64,000 nt of DNA from Rhizobium leguminosarum bv. trifolii WSM1325 (GCA_000023185.1 CP001625.1:1-64000), one strand, 5' to 3'; numbered from the stretch's first letter, positions 17,635-26,617 are shown. Numbers and translations are program-made. The notes: generated by a model from the sequence alone, not told the origin.

Positions 17635-18354
17635 ATGATTGCCACCGCAGCGCTCGCTCTCCTCGCCGGCATCTTTTCGACGCTTTCACCCTGCGTCCTG
17701 CCGCTCTTGCCTGTCGTTCTCGGCGCAGCGGTCTCCCATCACAAGCTAGGACCGGTGGCACTTTCCCTTGGGCTTGGCATAGCCTTCGTCACGATCGGGC
17801 TGTTTGTCGCGGTGATCGGCTTTTCGATCGGGTTGGACCTTACCGTCTTTCGCATGATCGGCGGGGTGATTATGATCGGCATCGGCACGGTGCTGATGGC
17901 GCCCATGCTGCAGTTGCATCTTGCCAGTGCTGCGAGCCCGTTCGGAAACTGGACCGAGCAACGCTATGGCAATTTCGATGCAGGTGGGCTGAAAGGCCAG
18001 TTTCTTGTCGGCCTGCTGCTCGGCGCCGTCTGGAGCCCCTGTGTCGGGCCAACGCTTGGCGCAGCATCACTGCTGGCTGCCAGTGGCAAGAATCTTGGCC
18101 AGGTCGCGGCGACCATGCTGATATTCGGTCTGGGTGCGACATTGCCGCTTCTGCTGCTCGGCTTTCTTTCCCGAGATATGCTGCTGCGCTCGCGCAGCTG
18201 GCTGCTGGGTGCCGGCCAAGGCGGAAAGTTTCTCCTTGGCAGTCTGTTGATCGTTGTTGGCCTGCTGATTGTCACCGGGCTCGACAAGAAGGCTGAAGCC
18301 GTCATCGTATCCCACTCGCCCGCATGGCTGACGGCGCTGACGACGCGCTTCTAG
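17635..18354 (+). CDS. ccdA: CcdA/DsbD-type transmembrane electron carrier
   Basis: 239 residues with about six helices. Two membrane cysteines sit in the family motifs LSPCVLPLLP (residue about 20) and WSPCVGPTLG (about 132), which shuttle electrons from cytoplasmic thioredoxin to a periplasmic partner. The partner is almost certainly the thioredoxin encoded just upstream, with three bases between stop and start. The symbol is used for the family; this is not part of a cytochrome c maturation cluster here. Confidence 0.88.
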   Translation: MIATAALALLAGIFSTLSPCVLPLLPVVLGAAVSHHKLGPVALSLGLGIAFVTIGLFVAVIGFSIGLDLTVFRMIGGVIMIGIGTVLMAPMLQLHLASAASPFGNWTEQRYGNFDAGGLKGQFLVGLLLGAVWSPCVGPTLGAASLLAASGKNLGQVAATMLIFGLGATLPLLLLGFLSRDMLLRSRSWLLGAGQGGKFLLGSLLIVVGLLIVTGLDKKAEAVIVSHSPAWLTALTTRF

Positions 18355-18540
18355 CAGGCTGTTCCGGTCGCGCGCATTCACTTTGCGGATGACGTCACCA
18401 AGATCAGAGCAAGATGCGCGTCCGACGCGTGGCTATCCGGCGCATCCCGGTCGCCACGCGTCGGCTGACGGCACCTGCATGCCTATTGACCTTGGATTAG
18501 CGCTGAAATCAGAAAACTCTCAGAGAGCCAACCGTCCCAG

Positions 18541-18603
18541 CATCATGTTCAATTGCGCATTTCGCGGTTAGTTCCCGCGCCAGCTGATCGCGCAGCATGA
18601 AGG
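18541..18603 (-). pseudogene. fragment resembling the C terminus of the neighbouring SyrB-like protein
   Basis: On the minus strand this reads MLRDQLARELTAKCAIEHD, close to LRDQLAKKLTLQNAQLRKM at the C terminus of the protein at 18737-19291. The frame breaks on both sides. Probably a degenerate duplicate. Confidence 0.4.
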
Positions 18604-18736
18604 ATGAGGGCTTGTCGGTCTGTGGCTTTCGAGAGCAGCGAATTGCACGCCTTGAAAGGACTCGAACCGGCGACACCTTATTCAAATCTGAGATTGTTCA
18701 CCCGCAACAAGCTTAAAAGGGCAGGCAGCGCCCCGC

Positions 18737-19291
18737 TCATCGTTCAAACCGCTCTAGCATTTTTCTCAACTGCGCGTTTTGCAACGTTAGCTTTTTGGCC
18801 AGCTGATCCCTGAGCACCCTGATCTCGTCATCGAGGCTCATCTCGTTTGCAGTGTGGATAACCTGGGGATCGTTCGCAATCGCCACCGCTTCCTTGCCGC
18901 AGCTCCTTTGCTCGCGCGGTGCGACCTCGGCAGTTCGCTTGATCCTAGCGGCATCATGTACAGCGGTGACGTCAATACCAGTACCACCGGATGTAGCGGG
19001 ATCAGCGACCTCCACGATTTCGGCGACTTCGCCGTCGACCTTGTCGTGGACGTCGTTTTCGGCTTCTTCGGAATGCACAGGCTTGAGAGAAATTGCACCG
19101 GGTTGACCGTGACGAGGTAGCTCCTCGCCTGCCGGCCGACCATCGCTATTCAGGCTGTCCTCGGCAGGCGTTTCAGTTGAACCAGAACTAGTCAACGCCT
19201 CCGGCGAAACCTTCTCGGTCGAGCCGTTTTCTCGCTTTTGTTCGCGTCCCGGTGAGACCAGTCGCGCAAGAAATTTCCAGGGAGACGCCAT
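18737..19291 (-). CDS. SyrB-related coiled-coil protein
   Basis: 184 residues: basic N-terminal MASPWKFLARLVSPGREQKR, a long acidic low-complexity middle, and a C-terminal coiled coil (EIRVLRDQLAKKLTLQNAQL). The C-terminal layout matches the SyrB family but the middle differs. It lies just downstream of the larger SyrB-like gene on the same strand, so the two are probably co-transcribed paralogues that may pair through their coiled coils (inference). Confidence 0.55.
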   Translation of the reverse strand: MASPWKFLARLVSPGREQKRENGSTEKVSPEALTSSGSTETPAEDSLNSDGRPAGEELPRHGQPGAISLKPVHSEEAENDVHDKVDGEVAEIVEVADPATSGGTGIDVTAVHDAARIKRTAEVAPREQRSCGKEAVAIANDPQVIHTANEMSLDDEIRVLRDQLAKKLTLQNAQLRKMLERFER

Positions 19292-19421
19292 CTATCCGAC
19301 CCTCGCGTTTTATCCCGCAAGCAGGCTGCAAGTTTTAGTTCCGGCAACAGCATTCACCGTTGCCAAATTGTATCTCTTGATAAGCATGGAAAAGCGGCCG
19401 GCGGTTGACCGGCTGCTTATA

Positions 19422-20096
19422 TCACTCGAGTTTGAGCCGTTTGCGCAGATCGGCATTTTCAGCGCGAAGTTTTTCAGCCAGAAGCTTGCGCAGCCGCTGG
19501 TTTTCCTCTTCCAACTGCAAGAGATCCGCCATCTCATCGATGGCCGTCATCGGCGCGGCCGGCGCTGTCTGCACTGCCTTTGGAGCACGGCGCACCGGTG
19601 CGCGTTTGGCGCTCGCCGTAGCTTCCATCACCTTTGCCTTGCGCCCTCTCCTCTTCACACCACCGGCGCCGGCCAGAGCAGCTGCTGGCTCTGCCATAGC
19701 GCCAGCTGACGCGCGCTCGAGTGCCGCCGCTTTCTTGGCGCGGGGTTTGCGCTGTTTCTTCGGGGCAATAGGCGTTTCAACAACGATCGGCGCATCGGCA
19801 CTGGTTGCCGTATCAGTCTCGTCGGCCATGCTCATCTCCTGTGTATCTGATGCTGTTGTTGACGCCCCGAGAGGCGGTGTCAACAACGCCTCGGCTTGAT
19901 CTGGTTCCGGTAAAGACATCTCATTGTTGGATTTGCCACTCAGAGAGCTACCCGACAGAAACGGCAATGCCTCTTCCTCCAGGTCACGAGCGACGGACTT
20001 TAGATCCATATTGCCCCAGATCGAGTTCGACCTGGTATCAAGCTTTCGCCTGCCGCTTTTGTACTCGACGGCAAAACTGCGTTGCACTTTTTTCAA
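19422..20096 (-). CDS. SyrB-family regulator-like protein
   Basis: 224 residues. The N terminus KKVQRSFAVEYKSGRRKLD and the C terminus DEMADLLQLEEENQRLRKLL followed by AEKLRAENADLRKRL are the family hallmarks; between them is an Ala/Lys/Arg-rich region resembling a histone-like tail. SyrB in Sinorhizobium meliloti affects symbiotic exopolysaccharide regulation. The family N terminus here would need a TTG start at 20096 without a good ribosome binding site; an ATG at 20009 (MDLKSVARD) is the alternative. Likely binds DNA or protein through the basic region. Confidence 0.8.
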   Translation of the reverse strand: MKKVQRSFAVEYKSGRRKLDTRSNSIWGNMDLKSVARDLEEEALPFLSGSSLSGKSNNEMSLPEPDQAEALLTPPLGASTTASDTQEMSMADETDTATSADAPIVVETPIAPKKQRKPRAKKAAALERASAGAMAEPAAALAGAGGVKRRGRKAKVMEATASAKRAPVRRAPKAVQTAPAAPMTAIDEMADLLQLEEENQRLRKLLAEKLRAENADLRKRLKLE

Positions 20097-20867
20097 TATA
20101 GGAGGGCCTTGGAGGATCCGCGGGATGGTTTGGTGAACTGCTGGTATACCCGCAATAACGGTTAGCTGACTGCCAGTCTATAGACATGCTCATATCAGAT
20201 CCACCGCACCATTCCGGGAGCAGAATTTGTGGCCAATCGAATGGGAGCTGAGGCGGTCTACGCTCAACGCTCTTGAAAGAAACGGCTACCAGCAGTTCGT
20301 CGCGAGACGTTTTTACAGGTTCCCGACGATCCATTATGCGATCTTCCTGGCCTGAAACGTGAACTTTATGGCAACACCCCGGTCGCTGGCCTCGAAAGCC
20401 CTCGCCGTGCCAGCGACGTAGTAACTTCCTAGCCGACGTGGATATCGAATGACTGCCACTGTTCCTCGGACTCTGGAAATAGCTCGTCGGCGAACGCTGG
20501 CGTGCTCAACCCGAAGATCGTTTCATATCAGACGGCATCCAGCGATCTGGACTCCCTCCACGCGGCGCCATTCAACGAATTGCTTCCTTTCACCGATGCC
20601 GCGATCGGCGCGATCGACGCCACCGAATACCCTGAAGAGCCCATGCTAATAGAGTGCGCGCGTTTGGATGCGGTGAGGAGTGATTTCGGCTTCGTCCGCC
20701 TCTGCGATATGGCTGCCGTTACGCGATGTAGTCGAATCTTCCCTGCTCTACACGACACCAAACTCCATCTTGAAATCGATGCCCTAATTTTCTTCAGTTC
20801 AAAGCCGCGTTTCTACAGATAACGGGTCCATTCTCCAGCAAAAGCAATGAAGCCGTCTGAGACTAGT
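20097..20867. other. gene-free stretch
   Basis: About 770 bases between the SyrB-like gene and the IS630 remnant. Contains a 106-codon plus-strand frame (20502-20822) with no ribosome binding site and no family; I do not call it. No RNA gene seen. Confidence 0.4.
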
Positions 20868-21420
20868 CACCTGAATCCGAAGTTCGGTTCATTGTCTTCT
20901 GGCAGAATCATTTTGACCGAGGCCAGGATTTGGTCGGCGGATTTGACCCACTTGTATGGGGTGGGGTTCTCGGTGTGAGTTTCGATGAAGGCGTCGATGT
21001 CGGCTTCCGGTTCTGCAGTGGAACGGTGTACGCCGCGCTGCAACTGCTTTCGCGTCAACTCCGCGAACCACCGTTCGACCTGATTGATCCAGGATGTCGA
21101 TGTTGGTGTGAAGTGAACATGCCAGTGTGGGCGGCGCGCGAGTCAGGCCTTGATCCTAGGCGTCTTGTGGGTCGCATAGTTGTCCATCACCAGATGCACT
21201 TCCGGCCCATTAGGCATTTCGGCATCGATCCGCTTCAGGAAATCGAGGAATTTAGTGGCCAGGTGACGCTTGTAGCAATGACCGATTACCGCCCCAGTGG
21301 CAATGTCGAGCGCGGGTTAGTCAAAAAGATGCAGCACGCCGACGAAGCGTTACGTGGCCGTCGCTGCGGGGGACCCCGTTTGCTCGACCCAGCCGGCGAC
21401 GTGAAGCATGGCTCCATTTC
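20868..21420 (-). mobile_element. decayed IS630-family transposase
   Basis: Reading the minus strand, the DDE-domain pieces are in order: LDFLKRIDAEMPNGPEVHLV then MDNYATHKTPRIKA, an in-frame stop, then WHVHFTPTSTSWINQVERWF and ELTRKQLQRGVHRSTAEPEA and KWVKSADQILASVK at the C terminus. The upstream half is frameshifted. The catalytic-region Asp (MDNY) and the SWxNQVERWF block mark IS630. No intact inverted repeats found by eye. It marks the left border of the caspase region. Confidence 0.8.
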
Positions 21421-21433
21421 CTGACTAGGCGTG

Positions 21434-21547
21434 TTAGACGGGCCTGTGGCAGCAGATATATTCCCCACCGTCCCCACCGCCTGCTATGGCGCTTGAACTC
21501 ACGACAAGCCCCGCGATGACAAGCATAATGATCGCCATAACTTTCAT
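21434..21547 (-). CDS. 37-residue exported peptide
   Basis: MKVMAIIMLVIAGLVVSSS then AIA and a tiny mature tail (GGGDGGEYICCHRPV). A classic signal peptide with an AxA cleavage site leaves about 15 residues with an adjacent Cys pair. The ATG overlaps the TGA of the upstream membrane gene (TGATG), so translation is probably coupled. Too short for standard gene finders. It could be a secreted effector, a signal, or a lytic peptide; none of these is shown. Confidence 0.55.
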   Translation of the reverse strand: MKVMAIIMLVIAGLVVSSSAIAGGGDGGEYICCHRPV

Positions 21548-22542
21548 CAATTGATTGCTCCCGGCTGTGATTTACACTGCTTCGAATTCATTGCTTCGGC
21601 CACTGCGTGACGTTCTTGATCTGAAAGTCCGTTTTTCATCACTTTCAGTTCGTATCCAAAATCCTGGACGAGATTTCCGGGCGGGTCGGCTTTCGGTGTT
21701 GTTGTGGCTTGTTGAATCAACCGTTTGAACCCATCGTCGAGACATGCTGAGTCATTGAAGTACGAAGCCGCTTGGGGAAGCCAATCAGGTCCCTTGGCCT
21801 GCACCGAGAGGATACCCAACTCGAAATTGACACGGTCGCGGTAGTCCGGTCGGGTTTCAGTATTCACCGACTTGAGCCGTTCCGATGCGCTGGCGGTTTG
21901 ATTCGAGACCATCAGCAATTTTGCATGATTGATAATCGCGTCTTTACCTAGTGTGCAGGTCTCAATCTCTGCAAAGTAGGATAGCGCCTCAGTGACTTTA
22001 TCTGACGCCCCCATGGCAGCTATGAGATTTTGGGTAACCGCAAGCTTGCTTGCCTCGCACCAGTCCCCGATGCTTCCGTATTGGTTTTCGATTATGTGTT
22101 TGAAATCGTTTGCCGCGAGCTCAAATGATCTTTGATAGAAATACGCGCTTCCACGAATGTTGAAACCCTGGACCTCGTCTGGCCATTCAGACAGGATTTC
22201 GTTCGCAATCCTAATAGCGTTTTCGGCCATCTGATTATCGAGTTCGTTGTATCCGCGATTAATCAAAGCAGTACGCTTATAATAGGTTTCATAACCATAC
22301 TTGACCAAATAAGATGCTATTCCACCTACGATCGAGACAAGCGCGAGTAAGGAAGCCGAAGTTATTATGGCCATTAATAGTTTATAGGCTCCAGTACCGG
22401 TTATTTTCTCAATTACCGGCTTGAGCGCTTCGACGATCTTTCCAAAAATGACAAAGCATAATAGAGACACAGTACCTGCTAGCGCCAATGGCTGGGCTAC
22501 TTGTGCGGCGACCGGATAAAGTGCCGATAAAACTTGTTCCAT
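21547..22542 (-). CDS. membrane protein with helical (TPR-like) repeat domain
   Basis: 331 residues. Two N-terminal membrane helices (LALAGTVSLLCFVIFGKI and LLMAIITSASLLALVSIVGG) followed by a soluble helical region with TPR-like character (AENAIRIANEILSEWPDEVQ, AYFYQRSFELAANDFKHII). The repeat assignment is by eye. The ATG at 22542 has AGGAGGT upstream; a start seven codons earlier lacks one. Divergent from the caspase-trypsin operon and coupled to the 37-residue exported peptide. A protein-binding scaffold at the inner membrane is the best guess. Confidence 0.65.
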   Translation of the reverse strand: MEQVLSALYPVAAQVAQPLALAGTVSLLCFVIFGKIVEALKPVIEKITGTGAYKLLMAIITSASLLALVSIVGGIASYLVKYGYETYYKRTALINRGYNELDNQMAENAIRIANEILSEWPDEVQGFNIRGSAYFYQRSFELAANDFKHIIENQYGSIGDWCEASKLAVTQNLIAAMGASDKVTEALSYFAEIETCTLGKDAIINHAKLLMVSNQTASASERLKSVNTETRPDYRDRVNFELGILSVQAKGPDWLPQAASYFNDSACLDDGFKRLIQQATTTPKADPPGNLVQDFGYELKVMKNGLSDQERHAVAEAMNSKQCKSQPGAIN

Positions 22543-22664
22543 ACCACCTCCTGCGGATTTCAACCCAATTCCATCAAGCCAAGCAAGAGCAGCTCAACTT
22601 TGAATACTCACACAACCACCCAAACAGTCAAGTTAAAGTAGACACCCAGCCTTCAACTTATCGA

Positions 22665-22877
22665 TTATTCACCTCCCACCCGACCCCGGAGGCCGCATCG
22701 CTTGAAAGCGGCAGATAGCGATATGGGCCTCCGCCCATCGGGCAGATTTTCCACTCGCTGCGTGCTCGCAGGAAGTGTCCTGTCTTCAAATCCTCCTCCA
22801 CCAGACGACATGGACTGGCATAGGGCCAAGTAGCTTGCCAATCCGGCGGACAACCCCAAAAGGACCGACTTGTTCAT
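22665..22877 (-). CDS. possible small exported protein
   Basis: 70 residues with a hydrophobic N terminus (MNKSVLLGLSAGLASYLALC) and a Gly/Arg-rich tail. No good ribosome binding site. It lies in the intergenic region upstream of the membrane repeat gene on the same strand. May be chance. Confidence 0.25.
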   Translation of the reverse strand: MNKSVLLGLSAGLASYLALCQSMSSGGGGFEDRTLPASTQRVENLPDGRRPISLSAAFKRCGLRGRVGGE

Positions 22878-23197
22878 TGCGTAGACGCCACCACCTGCCC
22901 TTAGACCAGATCTGCGTTAAAGCAGCCGATGTTGATGATCGGGGCGCTTGACGGCGGTTATCTTTCGAAAACTCAAGAGATGAGCAGGATATATGGGTCG
23001 GCAACCCCGCGTTCCTACAGAACTGTGAAGTCTCGCACTAAATAGCCACCCCACGATATTTTGGAAGCCCGCCATCTCTCCTAGCATTCAGAGGATAAAA
23101 TTGAGAGATGTACGTTATGTTCACGCCGTCGTTCTTGTCTTCCGACTAGCGCTTCCACAGACAACACAGTTGACATTGCTTTTTTTATGCCGACGTC

Positions 23198-23227
23198 TTG
23201 CAAATTTGCAAAAAGATAATCTATAGT
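23198..23227 (+). promoter_or_regulatory. palindrome and likely promoter of the caspase-trypsin operon
   Basis: TTGCAAATTTGCAA at 23198-23211 is a perfect 14-base palindrome. Its first half can act as a -35 (TTGCAA), with TATAGT at 23222-23227 as -10 after 18 bases, 30 bases before the first ATG of the operon. A second candidate -35, TTGACA at about 23170, lies upstream without a matching -10. The overlap suggests a repressor operator. Confidence 0.4.
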
Positions 23228-23256
23228 TGCAGCGTCCTACTGAGGGGTTGGGCTGC

Positions 23257-24033
23257 ATGAAATATTTGTTAAGAATGACGGCGGTCGCACTCGCGACTTT
23301 GCTGAATTATACCTTGGCATTTTCGCAGACCAACGGGACCGCCACGCCCGTGGACGGGGCAGAGCTAATCGCAAAGCTGGACGAACTCTCAGCGGCACTT
23401 GCGCAGCTGGATTCGGCAAGATTCGCCAAAATCCCAGATGCGGAGGCGAAAGCGGAGACGCTGACCAACCGCCTCTTCGAACTCTCGCACGGCCTCGCGG
23501 AAAAGGTAGACGGCAATCGGTCAAGCTCTATCACTCGCGCCGCAACCGATCTTAACGGTGCGCTTGCAGCCGCGCCACAGGCATTGAAGACATTGCTACT
23601 GCAGGGAGATGAGTCCAGCGAGGCGTTGAACAAGCTTCGCGAGACTATCCTGACACTTGGCCTGCGCAAGCCGGGATTGGTGGTGCGTGTTGTCGAGGCA
23701 AAGTTCGGCGACACCTATACCGGAAGGGTCAGCGCCTCGCGCTGGTGCGACGCCACTTCGTACCTGCGTGGCAAATGCGACCGGGCTGGCTCGTGCACGT
23801 TGGATCAGAACTATCAGGACGTCGTTTGCGGTTTCAATCCGGCCCCGTCGGCCGACCTCAGAGACCGTGGCCTGTACGTGGACTACCAATGTGTACCGAA
23901 CATCGAAGCAAGTTTTGCCAAAGACTATGACCCGGCCGCGCATCTGTCCACGTCACCCTTCCTGAAAAAGAGCAGAGCCCAGTATGTCGTCCTTCGCGGC
24001 AACGGCTCTATCGTGTGCGGAGCAGCGAAATGA
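23257..24033 (+). CDS. exported protein with C-terminal lectin (SUEL)-like domain
   Basis: 258 residues. Signal peptide (MKYLLRMTAVALATLLNYTL, cleavage near AFS-QTN); residues 30-130 are helical; residues about 140-230 are Cys-rich: VVRVVEAKFGDTYTGRVSAS, WCDATSYLRGKCDRAGSCTL and GLYVDYQC. The order fits the galactose/rhamnose-binding SUEL lectin pattern, though this was matched from memory and the usual DPCPG is replaced. First gene of a six-gene operon; ATG at 23257 chosen for its position after AGGGG. It may recognise glycans on a cell surface for the proteases encoded downstream (inference). Confidence 0.65.
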   Translation: MKYLLRMTAVALATLLNYTLAFSQTNGTATPVDGAELIAKLDELSAALAQLDSARFAKIPDAEAKAETLTNRLFELSHGLAEKVDGNRSSSITRAATDLNGALAAAPQALKTLLLQGDESSEALNKLRETILTLGLRKPGLVVRVVEAKFGDTYTGRVSASRWCDATSYLRGKCDRAGSCTLDQNYQDVVCGFNPAPSADLRDRGLYVDYQCVPNIEASFAKDYDPAAHLSTSPFLKKSRAQYVVLRGNGSIVCGAAK

Positions 24034-25334
24034 TCGGTTCCGTCACGAGAAGCTTCAAGGTTTGCGCCGTTGCGGTCCTGTTACTCGTGTTGGCAAATTG
24101 CCAAGTCATGGACTCCTCGGTGACTTATGAGGTCCGTCCGGACGGCTCCCAAGCGCGACGGTGTGACTCCGGCCTTGGCTCATACGCCCTGCCTTATTCG
24201 ACAATCACGTTCAAGGTCACCCAGCCATATAAGTCTGGCGTAAAGGTCGGCAGACCGAGATTGGAAATGTCCAGGCCCGAGGCACACCCCGACCCCAAAC
24301 ACATCTACTGCCTGGACTTTTTGGAGAACTCTTTCTCAGACGACAACATCACCGTCGCTTACGACAAGCGAACGGGCAGCACCGATAGCTTCAACAAGGC
24401 GGGCATCAGTGCATCAGGCCTGTTGTCGCTCATCGCTTCGAAGAACGTCGATCAGACAGGCGACATCATCCGAAACTTTCTCAGGGCGATCTTTATATTC
24501 TCATCCGGGGATTACAATTTCTCTTTCAACAGGCTAACCGGCGACTTCGACGAAATCGTCATGATGACAGAGCAAACAGTCGACCCGTTCGACCTTTCGG
24601 CGATGGCATCACTCAACAAAAGCTTTGCCGAATACGGCTTCTGCATAACCCTTGGAAAATTTACGGTGGACGAGAGCCGTTACACCCCCAACCGCTACTG
24701 TGACAACCCGGACATTTCTTTCACAAACGGCGCGGGGCCGCCGTTCCTTCGTGCGGCGAAGGAACAACGCTACCTAGTAGAAACATTGCCGACTGGCGTC
24801 TTTTACCGTCCTCGCCAGCGATATCCGCTTGACATCTATGTGCGCGACGATCCCCCCGCGCATAAAGCGTGGGAACTTCGATGGACTGACGGCGTCATGC
24901 TTGAGAATTTGTCTCCGATACTCGTTCTGCACATAAACCGGACGATATTCGCCGAATACCGAACCGCACTCGCGTTTGATCGGGGAAACCTTCTAGACGT
25001 CTGCATTGCCAAAGGCAGCGAGGTCGCCGGAGGCCTCAGCATACCACTCGACATTGTTTACGGACTTGTCTCCCTGCCTGCGGCGACGATCGGACAGGAG
25101 ATCACCAGCAAGACCACCACTGCAGCACTGATATCCAAGCAAAAAGATATCCTCGCGCTTCAGGACCAGATCCTCCAGGCGAAGGCCGGACAATACTACG
25201 GGGGGGGGGCTACGAGCCCGGAGCCGCTCGGAGCCAATCTGCAGTTTCCGAACCCAAGCCCGATTTCGCCTTCGGCTAAACCCCTGAACGAAAACAAATT
25301 CGGTTCGTTCTGCGGTCTCCTGAAAACGAGCTAG
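24030..25334 (+). CDS. lipoprotein of unknown family (paralogue 1)
   Basis: 434 residues with a lipobox (LLVLANC) so the mature protein begins at Cys. Not recognised, but clearly related to the next gene: both share a Cys near the N terminus, H-x-YCLDF at about 90, a DPFDL segment (VDPFDLSAM here), and LEKSGYCI/FAEYGFCI-type blocks. The ATG overlaps the TGA of the upstream gene by four bases. A run of ten G (25200-25209) falls inside codons for YYGGGA near residue 391 and could slip. C-terminal tail is Pro/Ser-rich. Confidence 0.7.
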   Translation: MIGSVTRSFKVCAVAVLLLVLANCQVMDSSVTYEVRPDGSQARRCDSGLGSYALPYSTITFKVTQPYKSGVKVGRPRLEMSRPEAHPDPKHIYCLDFLENSFSDDNITVAYDKRTGSTDSFNKAGISASGLLSLIASKNVDQTGDIIRNFLRAIFIFSSGDYNFSFNRLTGDFDEIVMMTEQTVDPFDLSAMASLNKSFAEYGFCITLGKFTVDESRYTPNRYCDNPDISFTNGAGPPFLRAAKEQRYLVETLPTGVFYRPRQRYPLDIYVRDDPPAHKAWELRWTDGVMLENLSPILVLHINRTIFAEYRTALAFDRGNLLDVCIAKGSEVAGGLSIPLDIVYGLVSLPAATIGQEITSKTTTAALISKQKDILALQDQILQAKAGQYYGGGATSPEPLGANLQFPNPSPISPSAKPLNENKFGSFCGLLKTS

Positions 25335-25336
25335 CG

Positions 25337-26617
25337 ATGAGCTATTTTTTGATCCCGAAAGTCGTCGCGTTACTTGCAGTTCTTGGCACGGTGCAATCTT
25401 GCTCGTCGGTATATTCGTCGTCGGCATTGGAGGTATCCGCAACGTCGGGGACGTCCGAGTGCCTCGCAAATATGGGAACCTATTTTCTTCCCAAAGGAGA
25501 GCTTTCGTTCGTTGTTCTGAAAAAGCCGACGATAGGCATGACAGGCTTCCGATACGACATGAAGACCGTCGCCGACAACACTGGTACCGACGGACTATCC
25601 GTGGTCATGTCGCCTGACGAACGCCACCAGTACTGCCTCGACTTCAAGCCTAATTCTTCGTACTCCGACGTGGTCCGCGCGCAGCGCAACGAACTTGGAC
25701 TCCTGACAAGTGTCTACAGCAATGTCGAGGATCAGAGCAAAACCATCGTAGAGGATACCGCACGAGGCATTGCGTTGGCAGTAGCGGCAGAATCCCGGCT
25801 CGCTAATAGAGACTTTTTGGTCGCCGACCCGGCGACTGTCGTTCACATGAAGATGCAATTCGATCCTTTCGATCTGGATCGCATCACCAGCGTAAACCGG
25901 GCGCTCGAAAAAAGCGGTTATTGCATCTACATCGATCCCAAAAGCGATCCCTTTGTTCCGTTCTGGATGCGAAATCAATGTTCATCCACTCCGCAGCTCG
26001 TCGCTTACAATTTCAAGGGGGACGCGGAAGAGGTCTTTAGTTCCGCGAGCTACACTGCAGGCGAAGGCCGGTTCGGCATCCTCTACAAGCCTGCATTGAG
26101 CCACACTCTGGTTATCCTCAAGCGTGACGATCCAACGTCAGGGAAGCCATGGCGCATCTGGAAGCGCCAGATTGTCGAGTTGCCTAACCGTGCGCCTGTT
26201 TTCATGCTGCAGGTGAGCCGCGGCTTCTTCACCGCCCGCAAGAGCGAGATAACGTTCCAAAACGGGATGCTCGCCAGTGTCGAAGTTGATAAGAAGAGCG
26301 AGCTGAAGGCCGTGTCGGAAGCGTTTGTGAACGTGGTTAGTATCGTCGTGAGAATTCCGGCCAAGGCCCTTATCATCGGAACCAACGAGGCAAAAAACCA
26401 GGAAGCGCTCATCAGGGCAAACCAGGCTCTTCTGCAAGCGTACGCAGAATTGGAAGCCGAACAAAGGAAACAGGCTAACCTCAAACAAGGCCTCGACGTA
26501 GATGGCCTTCCCAGAACCTCGTCCGCACGCACGAGAGCAGCCTGCCTCGATTATGCTGACCTCAGCGCGGTGGAAGACCCGAACGTATACTGTCAGGACA
26601 AGGCCGAGACGCAATGA
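25337..26617 (+). CDS. lipoprotein of unknown family (paralogue 2)
   Basis: 426 residues, lipobox LGTVQSC. Shares with the preceding lipoprotein HQYCLDFKPNSSYSD, FDPFDLDRITSVNRALEKSG and YCIYIDPK, and a hydrophobic stretch before a helical C terminus (NQALLQAYAELEAEQRKQAN). Starts two bases after the previous stop and overlaps the trypsin start by four bases (ATGA). The two probably act together on the outer face of a membrane, as receptors or as targets of the proteases; this is inference. Confidence 0.7.
   Translation: MSYFLIPKVVALLAVLGTVQSCSSVYSSSALEVSATSGTSECLANMGTYFLPKGELSFVVLKKPTIGMTGFRYDMKTVADNTGTDGLSVVMSPDERHQYCLDFKPNSSYSDVVRAQRNELGLLTSVYSNVEDQSKTIVEDTARGIALAVAAESRLANRDFLVADPATVVHMKMQFDPFDLDRITSVNRALEKSGYCIYIDPKSDPFVPFWMRNQCSSTPQLVAYNFKGDAEEVFSSASYTAGEGRFGILYKPALSHTLVILKRDDPTSGKPWRIWKRQIVELPNRAPVFMLQVSRGFFTARKSEITFQNGMLASVEVDKKSELKAVSEAFVNVVSIVVRIPAKALIIGTNEAKNQEALIRANQALLQAYAELEAEQRKQANLKQGLDVDGLPRTSSARTRAACLDYADLSAVEDPNVYCQDKAETQ

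Noticed and set aside
18650..18690. GGACTCGAACCGGCGACACC resembles the T-arm end of a tRNA on the minus strand
   Set aside because: The T-stem arms do not pair, and no acceptor or anticodon arm is found; at most a short tRNA-like scrap.
20502..20822. 106-codon plus-strand ORF
   Set aside because: No ribosome binding site, no domain, and bordered by decayed sequence.
20930..21424. 164-codon plus-strand ORF
   Set aside because: It is the antisense of the decayed IS630 transposase.
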